Source: Acidobacteriota bacterium (lineage in GTDB: Bacteria > Acidobacteriota > Terriglobia > Terriglobales > Acidobacteriaceae). From it: a stretch of 64,000 nucleotides of DNA. Of the stretch, positions 48,599 through 57,290 are shown one piece after another (positions within the stretch are counted from its first letter, which is position 1; each line of letters begins with the position of its first letter). The notes under the pieces were generated by a model. That model did not search any database, was not told the origin of the DNA, and worked only from the letters and a program-made list of their open reading frames with translations. The translations under genes and the position numbers were made by a program. The stretch lies in contig JAJYVF010000015.1 in assembly GCA_021792135.1 (NCBI GenBank), forward strand, positions 1 through 64,000, given 5' to 3'.

Positions 48599-48764
48599 GG
48601 CGGGGCGGGGAGAAGACAGCGATCAGCATCCCGGCAAGTGCCGATTTCCGGGGCGCGCCGGCCCTGCGTGTGGCTGATGGAATGCACGAGGCGAATACCG
48701 GCACAAGCCGGAAGAGTCCATTGCGGATCGGGACGAGAGAGGATCTGGCGATGCGAGGTGATGT

Positions 48765-49754
48765 ATGAGCACGGACGCTCTTCAACACTGGTGTGCTCCA
48801 CGTGTCATCCTGGTCGCCACGAATCTGGCCGACACGCCCGCACTGGTGGTGCAGGCCATTTCTCAGGCGCGAAGCTGTGGAGCCAGGATTCTGCTGGTCC
48901 ACGTCATCCGGCGTGGGTCGCTGCGGGCGAGCCTCGATCCCAAACCGGCCGCATTGATCACGAGCTCCCGTTTTGCCACCGCCTGGGAGGTGCTGGATCG
49001 TACCTCCACGATGATCGAGTGGCAGGGCGTCACCTGCGAGCCGCTGGTTCTCGAGGGAGACCCGATCACCGAGATCCCGGCGCTGGCGAAGGCGCGCGAG
49101 GTCGACCGGGTCCTGGTGGCAACACGGAGTACCCGCGGGCTGGGAAGACTGATGGAAGGTTCGGTCGCCGAAGCCCTGATGACTGCGGCCGATGTTCCGG
49201 TGTGCGTCATTGGCCCGGGCGTGACCGCGAGGCCATTTTTCGGCCTGTGCGGAGGCTGGGTCGTGCTGCCGCTGTCCCTGCACCACAACCAGCTCTTTTA
49301 TGTGCAGTTTGCCTGTGAGCTTGCGCGCCGCCGGGATTCCGGCGTGGTGCTGCTCCACGTGCTGGAGACATCGGCGATGGATGAGGCCGGCAGAACAGCG
49401 GCCCGCATGCGAGCGCGGATCCAGCTGGAATCCCTGCTCGCCACTCCCCTCGACTGCAGGGCTGAGATCTCGGTGCGCGAAGGTGAAATCGCGCATGCCA
49501 TCCGCGCGGAGGGCGTATGCCCGGACCGGGATCTGATCGTGATGGGAGCCCCGTCTGCACCCCTTTTCTCTCGACTGCTGGGCATCAGCCTGATCCAGCG
49601 GGTGATTGCCACAGCTCGATGCCCCGTCCTTCTGGTGCGGCCTCCCCTGGCTGCGGAGAGCCGCGCCGCCGATGCGGAGTCGGAATCTGTCGAGCCCGCA
49701 GGCCATTCCTCTGAGGGGCTGGCGGCAATGGAAGGATCGGAGTCGATAACGTGA
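48765..49754 (+). CDS. tandem universal stress protein
   Basis: A 329-residue protein with two UspA domains. The first (about 12-148) has an ATP-binding-type end, TRSTRGLGRLMEGSVAEALM. In the second (about 165-300) the matching segment, MGAPSAPLFSRLLGISLIQRV, lacks the GxxG-x9-GS pattern, so probably only one site binds nucleotide. Usp proteins are cytoplasmic stress-response factors. GAGGTGAT precedes the ATG. Its stop overlaps the start of the site-2 protease gene (GTGA), so the two are coupled. Confidence 0.9.
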   Translation: MSTDALQHWCAPRVILVATNLADTPALVVQAISQARSCGARILLVHVIRRGSLRASLDPKPAALITSSRFATAWEVLDRTSTMIEWQGVTCEPLVLEGDPITEIPALAKAREVDRVLVATRSTRGLGRLMEGSVAEALMTAADVPVCVIGPGVTARPFFGLCGGWVVLPLSLHHNQLFYVQFACELARRRDSGVVLLHVLETSAMDEAGRTAARMRARIQLESLLATPLDCRAEISVREGEIAHAIRAEGVCPDRDLIVMGAPSAPLFSRLLGISLIQRVIATARCPVLLVRPPLAAESRAADAESESVEPAGHSSEGLAAMEGSESIT

Positions 49755-50872
49755 GATCCCATATCAAACTCGGCCGGGTATTCGGCATCCGGGTGGGCCT
49801 GCACTACAGCTGGTTCCTGATTGCGCTCCTGCTCCTGCTCTCGTTCTCGGCCAGCTTCCATCGCCAATATCCAGCCTGGAACTCAGCCGCGGTGGGAGCC
49901 TGGGCACTGCTCACCACGCTGCTCTTCTTCGCTTCGCTCCTGCTGCATGAGCTTTCGCATTCGGTTCTGGCGCTGCGGTACGGGATGCGGGTCCACGAAA
50001 TCACGCTCTTCGCACTCGGCGGAGTCTCGCAGATCGAGGGTGAGCTGCCCAGTGCAGCCTCGGAATTCAGGATTGCCATTGCGGGCCCGCTGACCAGCGC
50101 AGCCATCGGCGTGGTTTGCCTCGCGTTTTCCCGCACGCACGCGATCACCCTTGCCGGGCCGGCCGCCACGATGCTCACCTGGCTCGGCTATATCAACCTG
50201 AGCCTGGCCGCCTTCAACATGCTGCCGGGCTATCCCATGGATGGCGGGCGCGTTCTGCGCGCGTTCCTGTGGTGGCGGACGGGAAACCTGGATCGGGCAA
50301 CGCGGAGCGCAGCCACCAGCGGCACCGTTGTGGCCGTGATGTTTATCGCGATCGGGATTTTGGACTATTTCCGGGGCGGCGGACTGGGCGGGCTCTGGAT
50401 CGCCTTCATCGGATGGTTCCTGCTCCAGGCTTCACGGGAAAGCTATCTGGAATTCAGCCTCAGGGAAGAACTGAAGGGCGTGCAGGTGAGCGATCTGATG
50501 GTCACAGCCCCCTGCGCGGTCGACGGAAGCCTCACCGTGCAGGACTTTGTCGATCGCGAACTGCTGCGTACCGGACGGCGGTGCTTCATGGTCCAGGAAC
50601 ACGGCGCCATCGTGGGAATGATCACGCCGCACGAGATCCGAAGAGTGGATCGCGCTGCATGGCCCGCCACCCGTCTCAGCCTGATCATGCTTCCCCTGCG
50701 GAACATACGTTCCGTCGAGCCGGAAAGCTCTCTCGTGGACGCCCTGCAGGCCATGGCCCGCGGCGATCTCAATCAGGTGCCGGTGATGAGAAACGGCCAC
50801 TTTGCAGGTCTTCTCTCGCGGGCAGAGGTTCTCGCCTGGCTGCAGACGCGGACCGAGCTCCGGCAATCCTGA
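49751..50872 (+). CDS. site-2 protease (M50) with CBS domains
   Basis: A 373-residue polytopic membrane metalloprotease. Zinc ligands are in HELSH (66-70) and in NMLPGYPMDGGRVLRAF (about 155-171), within the usual transmembrane core. After about residue 230 two CBS domains follow (VSDLMVTAPCAVDGSLTVQDFV and IRSVEPESSLVDALQAMARG), which sense nucleotides in relatives. S2P enzymes cut transmembrane segments of anti-sigma factors and other regulators. The GTG start overlaps the Usp stop by four bases. No anti-sigma or sigma gene is next to it, so the target is unknown. Confidence 0.93.
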   Translation: MRSHIKLGRVFGIRVGLHYSWFLIALLLLLSFSASFHRQYPAWNSAAVGAWALLTTLLFFASLLLHELSHSVLALRYGMRVHEITLFALGGVSQIEGELPSAASEFRIAIAGPLTSAAIGVVCLAFSRTHAITLAGPAATMLTWLGYINLSLAAFNMLPGYPMDGGRVLRAFLWWRTGNLDRATRSAATSGTVVAVMFIAIGILDYFRGGGLGGLWIAFIGWFLLQASRESYLEFSLREELKGVQVSDLMVTAPCAVDGSLTVQDFVDRELLRTGRRCFMVQEHGAIVGMITPHEIRRVDRAAWPATRLSLIMLPLRNIRSVEPESSLVDALQAMARGDLNQVPVMRNGHFAGLLSRAEVLAWLQTRTELRQS

Positions 50873-51043
50873 GGGCTGCTTCGGCCGCCCGGACGGTTAA
50901 TCCTGTCCTCGCCCCTGCAGGCGGCATCCGGAACGCGGCTCTCTGATGATCCGCGGACGATCTCCTGGCAACCGGCGGCGGTAATCGGATCCACGGAGAC
51001 TGTTGGGCTCCGGCCGCCCTTCCTGTGTTTCACTGGAAGCGCG

Positions 51044-52135
51044 ATGAACAGACGCAGCTTCCTTTCCGGAATGACCACAGTGGCCGGCGCCGCGGCGGCA
51101 CCGCGAAGCTTCTTCCCGAGCCTCCTCGGCAACAGTGCCGGAGCACAGAAGCCCGATCTCGACCCCGGGCGTCACCGCTTCGGTGCCAACTACACTCCCT
51201 CGCGGAACTGGTGGTTCTGCTGGAACGACTGGGATGCGGGCTCGATCCAGCGGGACCTCGATGCCATTGCCTCTCTGGGGGCCGACCATCTGCGTCTGCT
51301 GCTGATCTGGCCTTACTTCCAGCCCAACCTCACCTGGGTCAGCCCGGTCCACCTCGACCGGCTGGATCAGTTGCTGGCCATGATGGGCGAGCGCAATCTC
51401 GATGCTTTGATCACCGTTTTCACCGGCCAGCTGAGCGGCTGGTTTTTCCTGCCGCCTTTTATCCGTGAAGACGGTGGCTTTTTCCAGAACAGGAAGATCC
51501 GGGCCGCTCAGGAGCTGTTCCTTCACCAGCTCAGCGCCGTCGTGCGGCAGCACAGCAACGTGATCGGCTTCGACCTCGGAAACGAGATCAATACCTGCTG
51601 GACGGCGCCGACGGAAGCGGGCGACGCATGGATGAAGCAGATGTTTGCCGTCATCGACGCCGCCGCCCCGGGACACCTGAACGTCAACGGCGTCGATGAA
51701 CAGCCGTGGTTCGAGACCACGACCTTTTCGCCCGCCGCCCTGATTCGAGATCAGCCGATGCCGGTGATGCACTGCTATCCCTTCTGGACGGGCGCGCTGA
51801 AGTACGGTGGCCCCATGGATCCTCCCAGCGTCCGCCTGCTGGCCGGAATGGCGGCGCTGATTCGCTCGTATGCGGGGTCGCAGCAGAAGCCGGTCTGGGC
51901 GGGCGAATTCAACACCTGCATCGAGGCGCTGGACGAAAAACAGCAGGCCGAGTGGCTGCAGCGGGCGGTTCTGGCGGCGATCGACGAGGGAGTGAGCTGG
52001 TTCACCTACTGGGACAGCCACGATGTGGCCCCCCGGTTCACCTTCAACTCCGTGGAGTACAGCCTCGGCTTGCTAACCAACGACGGCCGCGTCAAGGAAC
52101 AGGGTCACATGTTCCGGCAGCTGGCGGAGACCTAG
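51044..52135 (+). CDS. Tat-exported GH5-like glycoside hydrolase
   Basis: A 363-residue protein with a twin-arginine-type leader (NRRSFLSGMTTVAGAAA). A clan GH-A barrel follows: FGANYTPSRNWWFCWNDWD, GADHLRLLLIWPYF, NVIGFDLGNEIN with acid/base Glu181, and PVWAGEFNT with nucleophile Glu287; WFTYWDSHD is the final strand. It fits the broad cellulase/mannanase-type GH5 superfamily, but the subfamily and substrate are not clear. GGAAG precedes the ATG. It is one of several Tat-leader hydrolases in the window. Confidence 0.83.
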   Translation: MNRRSFLSGMTTVAGAAAAPRSFFPSLLGNSAGAQKPDLDPGRHRFGANYTPSRNWWFCWNDWDAGSIQRDLDAIASLGADHLRLLLIWPYFQPNLTWVSPVHLDRLDQLLAMMGERNLDALITVFTGQLSGWFFLPPFIREDGGFFQNRKIRAAQELFLHQLSAVVRQHSNVIGFDLGNEINTCWTAPTEAGDAWMKQMFAVIDAAAPGHLNVNGVDEQPWFETTTFSPAALIRDQPMPVMHCYPFWTGALKYGGPMDPPSVRLLAGMAALIRSYAGSQQKPVWAGEFNTCIEALDEKQQAEWLQRAVLAAIDEGVSWFTYWDSHDVAPRFTFNSVEYSLGLLTNDGRVKEQGHMFRQLAET

Positions 52136-52439
52136 CGCGGCAAGCCGGTCCGTTTTCCCACGCCTGCTTTGCCGCCGCCGCCCGCGAATCCGACGCATGA
52201 GAGGACCTGGGCATGGCTCCTCGACTGGATGGGATGGCGAGCTCCGGGAAAAACCGCCTCCTGATGGACCGTCGCAAACGCGATCGGAGGCAGGCTTGCG
52301 CGGGTGCCGGGGAGGCACCCGCTGCCAATGTTTCGGGGCAAGAGGCGTGCAGCTTCCCTAGGGCTGGCACACCCGGGCAACCCAGCCCCGCGCGAACTGG
52401 AGAGCGTGCGAGCTGGGGTGCGCGTGCGACGCGCAAACC
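52136..52439. other. 304-bp region with three perfect hairpins
   Basis: No gene is seen. The second half holds three perfect stems: 52300-52322 (9 bp around GGGGA), 52361-52388 (7 bp, GGGCTGG/CCAGCCC) and 52420-52434 (6 bp around GCG). None has a T tract. CCAGC at 52382-52386 could alternatively pair with GCTGG near 52411-52416. It may be a structured RNA or a pair of GC-rich terminators for the two genes that end here. Confidence 0.4.
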
Positions 52440-52724
52440 TTACATCAGGTGTTCCAGGGCATCCCAGACGTAAACGCCGAGAATGCCGACGGTAAGAACA
52501 CAGGTCGCGCCCGTCACCCAGTAGATGTAGGGCTGGATCTTCCTGACCTTCACCAGAATCTCGTCCTGTTCTTTCTTCAGGTGATTTCCGGCGTCGTCCA
52601 GGAAAATCTGGTCTTCCTCATAGCGGGTGAGGTTGGAGCGATAGACGAGAAGGATCAGCAGGAGGGTTATGACTCCGGCCCAAACGACCCAGACCACAGG
52701 CATGTAACTCATGAGGGAGCTCAT
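52440..52724 (-). CDS. small two-helix membrane protein
   Basis: A 94-residue protein with transmembrane helices at about 8-27 (VVWVVWAGVITLLLILLVYR) and 70-90 (IYWVTGATCVLTVGILGVYV). Between them lies a charged helix (YEEDQIFLDDAGNHLKKEQDEILVKV split by a short turn). The family is not recognised. The ATG at 52724 with GAGGCGAAC upstream is used; further ATGs lie four and seven codons downstream. Confidence 0.75.
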   Translation of the reverse strand: MSSLMSYMPVVWVVWAGVITLLLILLVYRSNLTRYEEDQIFLDDAGNHLKKEQDEILVKVRKIQPYIYWVTGATCVLTVGILGVYVWDALEHLM

Positions 52725-53077
52725 AGTTCGCCTCGAAGACTGCGAAGTTCCGTTGCTGCGGCGGAGCGTATGCCGGGGCCTCCGTGGTGGCAGCCACAGG
52801 TCGTACTGACCGGCTGCAACCCGAAGCTGGCCGGAATGCACCGAGCCGAGGCAGCGGCTGGGCCGGCTCCTGGTGCCGGGCGGGTCCGGTGAACCCTTGA
52901 ATGCCGGGCTCGGAGGGCAGGAGGGGCCGTCCGGAACAGCATGTTAACGCTGTTCGGGGAGGTTTGAACAGCGGTTTTTTGGGGAACGGCCGTTACTCTC
53001 TGGCAACTCCGTGGCAAATCAGGCGTTCCATGCAGGTGCCCGGCGGGCGCAGGAAGGCTGCGGAGGAGGACTTCGGG
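52725..53077. other. 353-bp region without a clear gene
   Basis: This region lies upstream of the membrane-protein gene and of the small lipoprotein frame. It contains no RNA or repeat I can support. A TTTTTT run near 52975-52980 is not preceded by a stem. Confidence 0.35.
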
Positions 53078-53105
53078 ATGTCTGGCGGCCCAGGTCATCC
53101 TGGCC

Positions 53106-53300
53106 GTGGGGTTCTGCATGGCGGTGCTGTGGGTGGCGTCGTGCTCGAAGAACGAGTCGGATCGGCAGATTCAGCAGCAGGCCCGGAAGGCGGCCGGGAA
53201 AGCCAGGGTTGCCGCCAGAAAAGCCTCGGAGGGGGTGCGGAAGCATGTCGTCTCGCAGGACGGGTACAGCAGGATCGCCAGCCGTGTGGCCGCCCCGTAA
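53106..53300 (+). CDS. small lipoprotein with a doubtful 5' end
   Basis: The frame ending at 53300 encodes a lipoprotein-like sequence: hydrophobic CLAAQVILAVGFCMAVLWVASC upstream and across the GTG at 53106, then a charged helix SKNESDRQIQQQARKAAGKA and KASEGVRKH. No ATG, GTG or TTG exists in frame before 53106, which would cut the signal peptide in half. A GGAGGA plus ATG at 53078 sits in the neighbouring frame, and removing one base just after it would give an intact lipoprotein of about 74 residues. A frameshift or a CTG start is therefore likely. Confidence 0.5.
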   Translation: MGFCMAVLWVASCSKNESDRQIQQQARKAAGKARVAARKASEGVRKHVVSQDGYSRIASRVAAP

Positions 53301-53359
53301 GCACCGGATTTTGCCGGGCGGCGGCAGGGTTGCCCCAGCCTGGCTGCTGTCGGCTCCGG

Positions 53360-53365
53360 TAGACT
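53360..53365 (+). promoter_or_regulatory. TAGACT, candidate leaderless -10 of the LOG gene
   Basis: TAGACT ends 8 nt before the ATG at 53374. A weak AAGG immediately before the ATG is too close to act as a normal ribosome site. Confidence 0.4.
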
Positions 53366-53373
53366 CGACAAGG

Positions 53374-53982
53374 ATGGAATTGCGAAAGAAGCGCGTCTGC
53401 GTGTTCTGCGCCTCCGCGGCGGGCATCTCCCCCCAATATCTGCAAGCGGCTGCGGAACTGGGCCGGCTGATTGCCGAACGCGGATACGGGCTGGTTTACG
53501 GCGGCGCGGTCGTCGGCGCCATGGGAGCCCTTGCCGACGGGTCGCTGACCGCCTGCGGCGAGGTGGTCGGCGTCATTCCCGACGTAATCAGGGATCTGGA
53601 GATCGAGCATCGTGGCCTGACCGAGCTGCACGTGGTCCCGACAATGCATGAGCGCAAGGCGCTGATGGCTTCGCTGGCCGACGCCTTTGTGGCCCTGCCG
53701 GGCGGCTACGGAACCCTCGACGAGTTCATCGAAATTGTGACCTGGGCCCAGCTGCGCATCCATGCCAAACCCTGCGTTCTGGTCAATCTGGGCGGCTTCT
53801 ACAACGGACTGCTGCGCTTCCTCGACCATGTGGTGGCGGAGGGCCTGATCCAGCCGGGGGCTCGGGGGCTGATCCAGGTGGCGGCGCATCCCGCCGAGGC
53901 CCTGGCGGTCATCGAGCAGACCTGGGCGGAACGGGCCGAAATCCCGCCTCATGATGCCCGGCTGGATTCGGTGATGCGTTGA
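53374..53982 (+). CDS. LOG-family nucleoside 5'-monophosphate phosphoribohydrolase
   Basis: A 202-residue protein of the LONELY GUY family. VCVFCASAAGISP begins the Rossmann-like fold, GLVYGGAVVGAMGALADG binds nucleotide, MHERKALMASLADAFVALPGGYGTLDE contains the PGGxGTxxE motif (109-117), and PCVLVNLGGFYNGLL follows. Bacterial members release ribose 5-phosphate from AMP or cytokinin nucleotides; which one applies here is unknown. Length is standard. The frame continues upstream, but the start at 53374 fits the fold. Confidence 0.93.
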   Translation: MELRKKRVCVFCASAAGISPQYLQAAAELGRLIAERGYGLVYGGAVVGAMGALADGSLTACGEVVGVIPDVIRDLEIEHRGLTELHVVPTMHERKALMASLADAFVALPGGYGTLDEFIEIVTWAQLRIHAKPCVLVNLGGFYNGLLRFLDHVVAEGLIQPGARGLIQVAAHPAEALAVIEQTWAERAEIPPHDARLDSVMR

Positions 53983-54283
53983 GCAAGGCCGCAAAGTTGA
54001 CCCCGGATTTGCCGGCTCCGTCAACGCATGCCCCCTGGCGGCAAGGGTGGACGAAGCGTGTCCTGCTCGGTTGTCTCAGCCGAAGGATCCACATCAAATC
54101 GTCTGCGCTCGCCGACACTTCGGGCCCTGCTCTCTCCGGGACCACGCGCCATGTTGCTGCCCCGGCGATAAGCCTGTTGCCGCTTCGAGGGCGAGAAGGT
54201 GCGCGTCCCTTCCATGCCTTTTCTGGGGTGTATAGTGGCGGCGTGCAGGACCGTATAAGAACAAAAGAGGAACTCCGAATTAA
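53983..54283. other. 301-bp upstream region of the porin gene
   Basis: No gene is recognised. A TGTATAGT at 54229-54236 could be the -10 of the porin promoter, with a leader of about 41 bases containing GAGGAAC; the -35 region is poor. Confidence 0.35.
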
Positions 54284-55621
54284 ATGAGCGAGAGGAGATT
54301 TCGGGTAACCCGGACACTGCTCGCAGTTTCGCTTGCGCTGCTCGCAGGCATGAACTCACGCGCACAGGTCCCCGGTCAGGGTCCCGCTCTCCCCACGGCT
54401 CCCCGACCCACGCATTCCCTGGAGAACCTGAACTACGTCGGGGGAGATGCACAGGTGCCCTCCCTGGCAGACAGCATCATTGACGTCAATTCGGAGTATC
54501 GGCAGGCGCTGCTGAGGAAGGGGATGGCGTTTCGCATCGTTGTGCAAACGCAGTACATCCAGAACCTGCTGAACGCCCCCGTACCCGCGCACCAGCAGGT
54601 TTACGTGGGCCAGCGGCCGTTTGAAGGCGCAATGGTGCAACCCATCTTCTCGGCGGACCTTCAACAACTGCATCTGAGGAAGGCGCAGCTTTACATGGGC
54701 GGGGTTTGGAACTGGGTCAGCTGGAATCCCAATGGACCAAAGACGCTGCAGTTATGGGATCTCTATTTCTACAAAGCATTCGGCGAGAACCGCATTCAGA
54801 TGAAGGCGGGCTATATCTCCATGAACCTCGACTTCGTCGGTCTGTTTGTTGGCGGTTCGACGGCGACTGGAGCGCCCGGCGTTTATGCTGTTTTGCCGTA
54901 CGAGGTGGGAATGTCCTATTTTCCGCTGACGGCGCCCGCTGTCACCTTCCGGGTCCGGGGCCCGAAGAACCTCTATTTGAAGTCTGCGGCGCAGAGGAGT
55001 CTCGATCCCGCAGGAGGACCGGCTGAGGTTGCGCGGAACCATACCGGATTTCGCTTCATTCCGCACGGCGACAAACTGCTGCTCATCAACGAGGGAGGGT
55101 ACCTGCGCAATGCGCGCGCGCATGCCCATGAAGCATGGTTTCGCGCCGGCTACATGTACAACATGACGGGATACACAAGCGCTGTTACCGGTCGCAAGGA
55201 GTCCGGCAACTATTGCGGGTATGCACTGATGGACAACCAACTGCGGCGCTCCAGCCAGGAACATCCGAGTCAGGGTCTCTATGCCGGGGGGTCCTTTATG
55301 ACGGTCTCGAATGCGCTGAATCCCTACTCCCGATACTACGAGGCGAGACTCTACGAGGAAGCGCCGTTTCGTGGCCGCCCAAACGACATTCTTTCCGTTG
55401 TCGCGTCGCGTACGGGCTACAGCAGGTACTTCGCAAATAATCTGGTTGCCCAGGGGAAGACCGTCTGGCGCGCTTCAACGACGCTCACCGGTACCTACGC
55501 GATGCGCGTTTCACCGGGCAACTACTTCAGCCTCGGGCTGAGTTACGATTATGGACCGGCTATCTCCCCGCGGGTTCCGAATGCCCTCAACATCGTGGCC
55601 TCATGGACTGGATACTTTTAG
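54284..55621 (+). CDS. OprB-like outer-membrane carbohydrate porin
   Basis: A 445-residue protein with a signal peptide (LLAVSLALLAGMNSRAQ) and an alternating-strand barrel ending in WTGYF, with the C-terminal Phe favoured for outer-membrane insertion. FGENRIQMKAGYISMNLDFVGLFVGGS and FFRAGYMY-type strands, with PHGDKLLLINEGGY, match the OprB/carbohydrate-selective porin pattern. OprB porins carry sugars across the outer membrane, which suits a genome rich in secreted glycosidases. An intrinsic terminator lies about 120 bp downstream. Confidence 0.82.
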   Translation: MSERRFRVTRTLLAVSLALLAGMNSRAQVPGQGPALPTAPRPTHSLENLNYVGGDAQVPSLADSIIDVNSEYRQALLRKGMAFRIVVQTQYIQNLLNAPVPAHQQVYVGQRPFEGAMVQPIFSADLQQLHLRKAQLYMGGVWNWVSWNPNGPKTLQLWDLYFYKAFGENRIQMKAGYISMNLDFVGLFVGGSTATGAPGVYAVLPYEVGMSYFPLTAPAVTFRVRGPKNLYLKSAAQRSLDPAGGPAEVARNHTGFRFIPHGDKLLLINEGGYLRNARAHAHEAWFRAGYMYNMTGYTSAVTGRKESGNYCGYALMDNQLRRSSQEHPSQGLYAGGSFMTVSNALNPYSRYYEARLYEEAPFRGRPNDILSVVASRTGYSRYFANNLVAQGKTVWRASTTLTGTYAMRVSPGNYFSLGLSYDYGPAISPRVPNALNIVASWTGYF

Positions 55622-55720
55622 AGTTGATTGAAAATGAGATTCGCAACCGGGGGCGGAGACTCCCCTTACCTCCGAACCTCCCCGATCGCCGATTCCTGTT
55701 GCCTTCCGCTCCTCCGTCCG

Positions 55721-55773
55721 CCTGTCCTGAAAGACAGGAAAGCTCTGTCCTCGCCGCAGAGCTTTTTCCTTTT
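55721..55773 (+). terminator. intrinsic terminator after the porin gene
   Basis: Two hairpins stand in tandem: CCTGTC/GACAGG (55721-55738), then AGCTCTG/CAGAGCT (55741-55763) with a 9-nt loop, followed at once by TTTTCCTTTT. The second has a complete stem-plus-T-tract signature. Confidence 0.75.
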
Positions 55774-55950
55774 GGCAGGGGCTATCGGAACGCTGAATCC
55801 TGCACCCCGCCCCCTGCTTTTCGACCCCGGCTCAGACCGGCTCGTCGCTGCTCTTTGAGAACGGGGACCAGCCCGGCTAAGAAAGTCTGGTAGTGACTGA
55901 TCGTGGACGGGGGTCGAAAACAGCCGGCCCTTTGGAATCATCAACTTCGC

Positions 55951-55995
55951 GAGGGGTCGAGGGCCTGAAAAAACAGACTTTTGGCCCTGACCCTC
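55951..55995. other. long imperfect hairpin in the 450-bp porin-dus gap
   Basis: GAGGGGTCGAGGGCC pairs with GGCCCTGACCCTC through two short bulges. The loop holds a nested CTG-AAAAAA-CAG. It lies between convergent genes, past the porin terminator. There is no gene on either strand across 55622-56071. It could end the dus transcript or be an independent structured RNA. Confidence 0.4.
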
Positions 55996-56071
55996 TCTCG
56001 GGAAGGGATAATCCATCGATCACGACCCTGCTGGCTGACACCAGCTCCACGAGTCCCGCCGCCGACTGCAT

Positions 56072-57286
56072 TCAGGCACAGGAGACAGAGCAGAGGTCCG
56101 GATCGGCTTCGGAATCGGCCCGGAGCGTATCGCGCTCTTCCCTGCTGAAGAAGCGCTCCACCGCCTCGAGAATCGCCGTGCCGGATTTGGCTTCGTAGAT
56201 GGCCTTGCGCAGGGCCGCGCCGCCGGCCACTCCGTGAGTGAACCAGGAGGCGAACTGCTTCATTTTCCCTGCGACCTCCGCCGCAGTCGCTCCGGGGGCC
56301 TCGGGATTCGCCTCGGCGATCAGCATCTCGAAGTAGGTGCGGATCATAAGGGAGCGGTCCTGCTCGGTGGGCTGGTCGTAGCGTCCGGTGGCCGTGTACT
56401 GCGCGATCTGGCGGAAGATCCAGGGATTCGCCGGGGCAGCGCGGCCGATCATCACCCCGTCGCAGCCGGTGTTGGCGACCAGGGCACAGGCGTCCTCGGG
56501 GGTGCGGACGTCGCCGTTGCCGATGACGGGGATGCGGACGGCATCTTTGACCTCGGCAATGTGGTGCCAGCGGGCCTGGCCGGAGTAGCCCTGCTCGCGG
56601 GTGCGGGCGTGGAGAGCGACGGCGTTCAGGCCGCAGTCTTCGGCGAGCCTGGCCAGGGGTACGCAGATGATGTGGCTGTCGTTCCAGCCGAGGCGGAACT
56701 TCACGGTGAATGGAATGTGGACCGCGGCGCGGACGGCCCTGAAAATCTGCTCGATGAGGGGCAGGTCGCGCAGCAGGCCGCTGCCTCCATTGCAGGAGAC
56801 GACGCGCCTGGCGGGGCAGCCGAGGTTAAGGTCGACCATGTCGAAGCCCGTCTCCTCGACAATGCGGGCAGCGCCGGCCAGCGTGGCCGGGTTGGAGCCG
56901 AAGAGCTGGGCGGAGATAGGATGCTCATCGTCGTAGAAGGTGAGATAGCGCTTCCGCTTTGACTCGCGCATGCGGGCGAGGCCGTCGGCCGACGTGAACT
57001 CGGTCATGATGAGGCCGCAGCCGGACTGCTGGTTGGTGATCTGCCGGTCGACAGGTGCCGGTCGCCCGGGCGGACGCGCTTCGCGTCCATCGGGGTCCTC
57101 GGCCTCCGTCGCTGAGAAGAGGCTGGCATGGCGGATGAAGCGGCGAAACACCGTGTCCGTTACGCCAGCCATGGGAGCGAGGACGGTGGCGGGAGCGACC
57201 GTGACGCTGCCGATCCCCACCGAAGCGGGCACACGTACCCCGCTGGGCATGGCGTGCTCGATCGGATTGTCCCAGTGCTTCTTCAT
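56072..57286 (-). CDS. dusB: tRNA-dihydrouridine synthase (DusB type)
   Basis: A 404-residue flavoenzyme that reduces uridines in tRNA with NADPH. VLAPMAGVTDTVFRR opens the TIM barrel, MVDLNLGCPARRVVSCNGGSGLL carries catalytic Cys157, FTVKFRLGWND and VALHARTREQGYSG follow, and IPVIGNGDV and DGVMIGRAAPANPWIF bind FMN. The C-terminal four-helix domain is present. An extra charged, Pro-rich stretch (about 59-88) sits after the first strand; without it the protein would be of usual size. It starts just after an intrinsic-terminator-like hairpin that follows rpmE. Confidence 0.93.
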   Translation of the reverse strand: MKKHWDNPIEHAMPSGVRVPASVGIGSVTVAPATVLAPMAGVTDTVFRRFIRHASLFSATEAEDPDGREARPPGRPAPVDRQITNQQSGCGLIMTEFTSADGLARMRESKRKRYLTFYDDEHPISAQLFGSNPATLAGAARIVEETGFDMVDLNLGCPARRVVSCNGGSGLLRDLPLIEQIFRAVRAAVHIPFTVKFRLGWNDSHIICVPLARLAEDCGLNAVALHARTREQGYSGQARWHHIAEVKDAVRIPVIGNGDVRTPEDACALVANTGCDGVMIGRAAPANPWIFRQIAQYTATGRYDQPTEQDRSLMIRTYFEMLIAEANPEAPGATAAEVAGKMKQFASWFTHGVAGGAALRKAIYEAKSGTAILEAVERFFSREERDTLRADSEADPDLCSVSCA

Positions 57287-57290
57287 AAGA

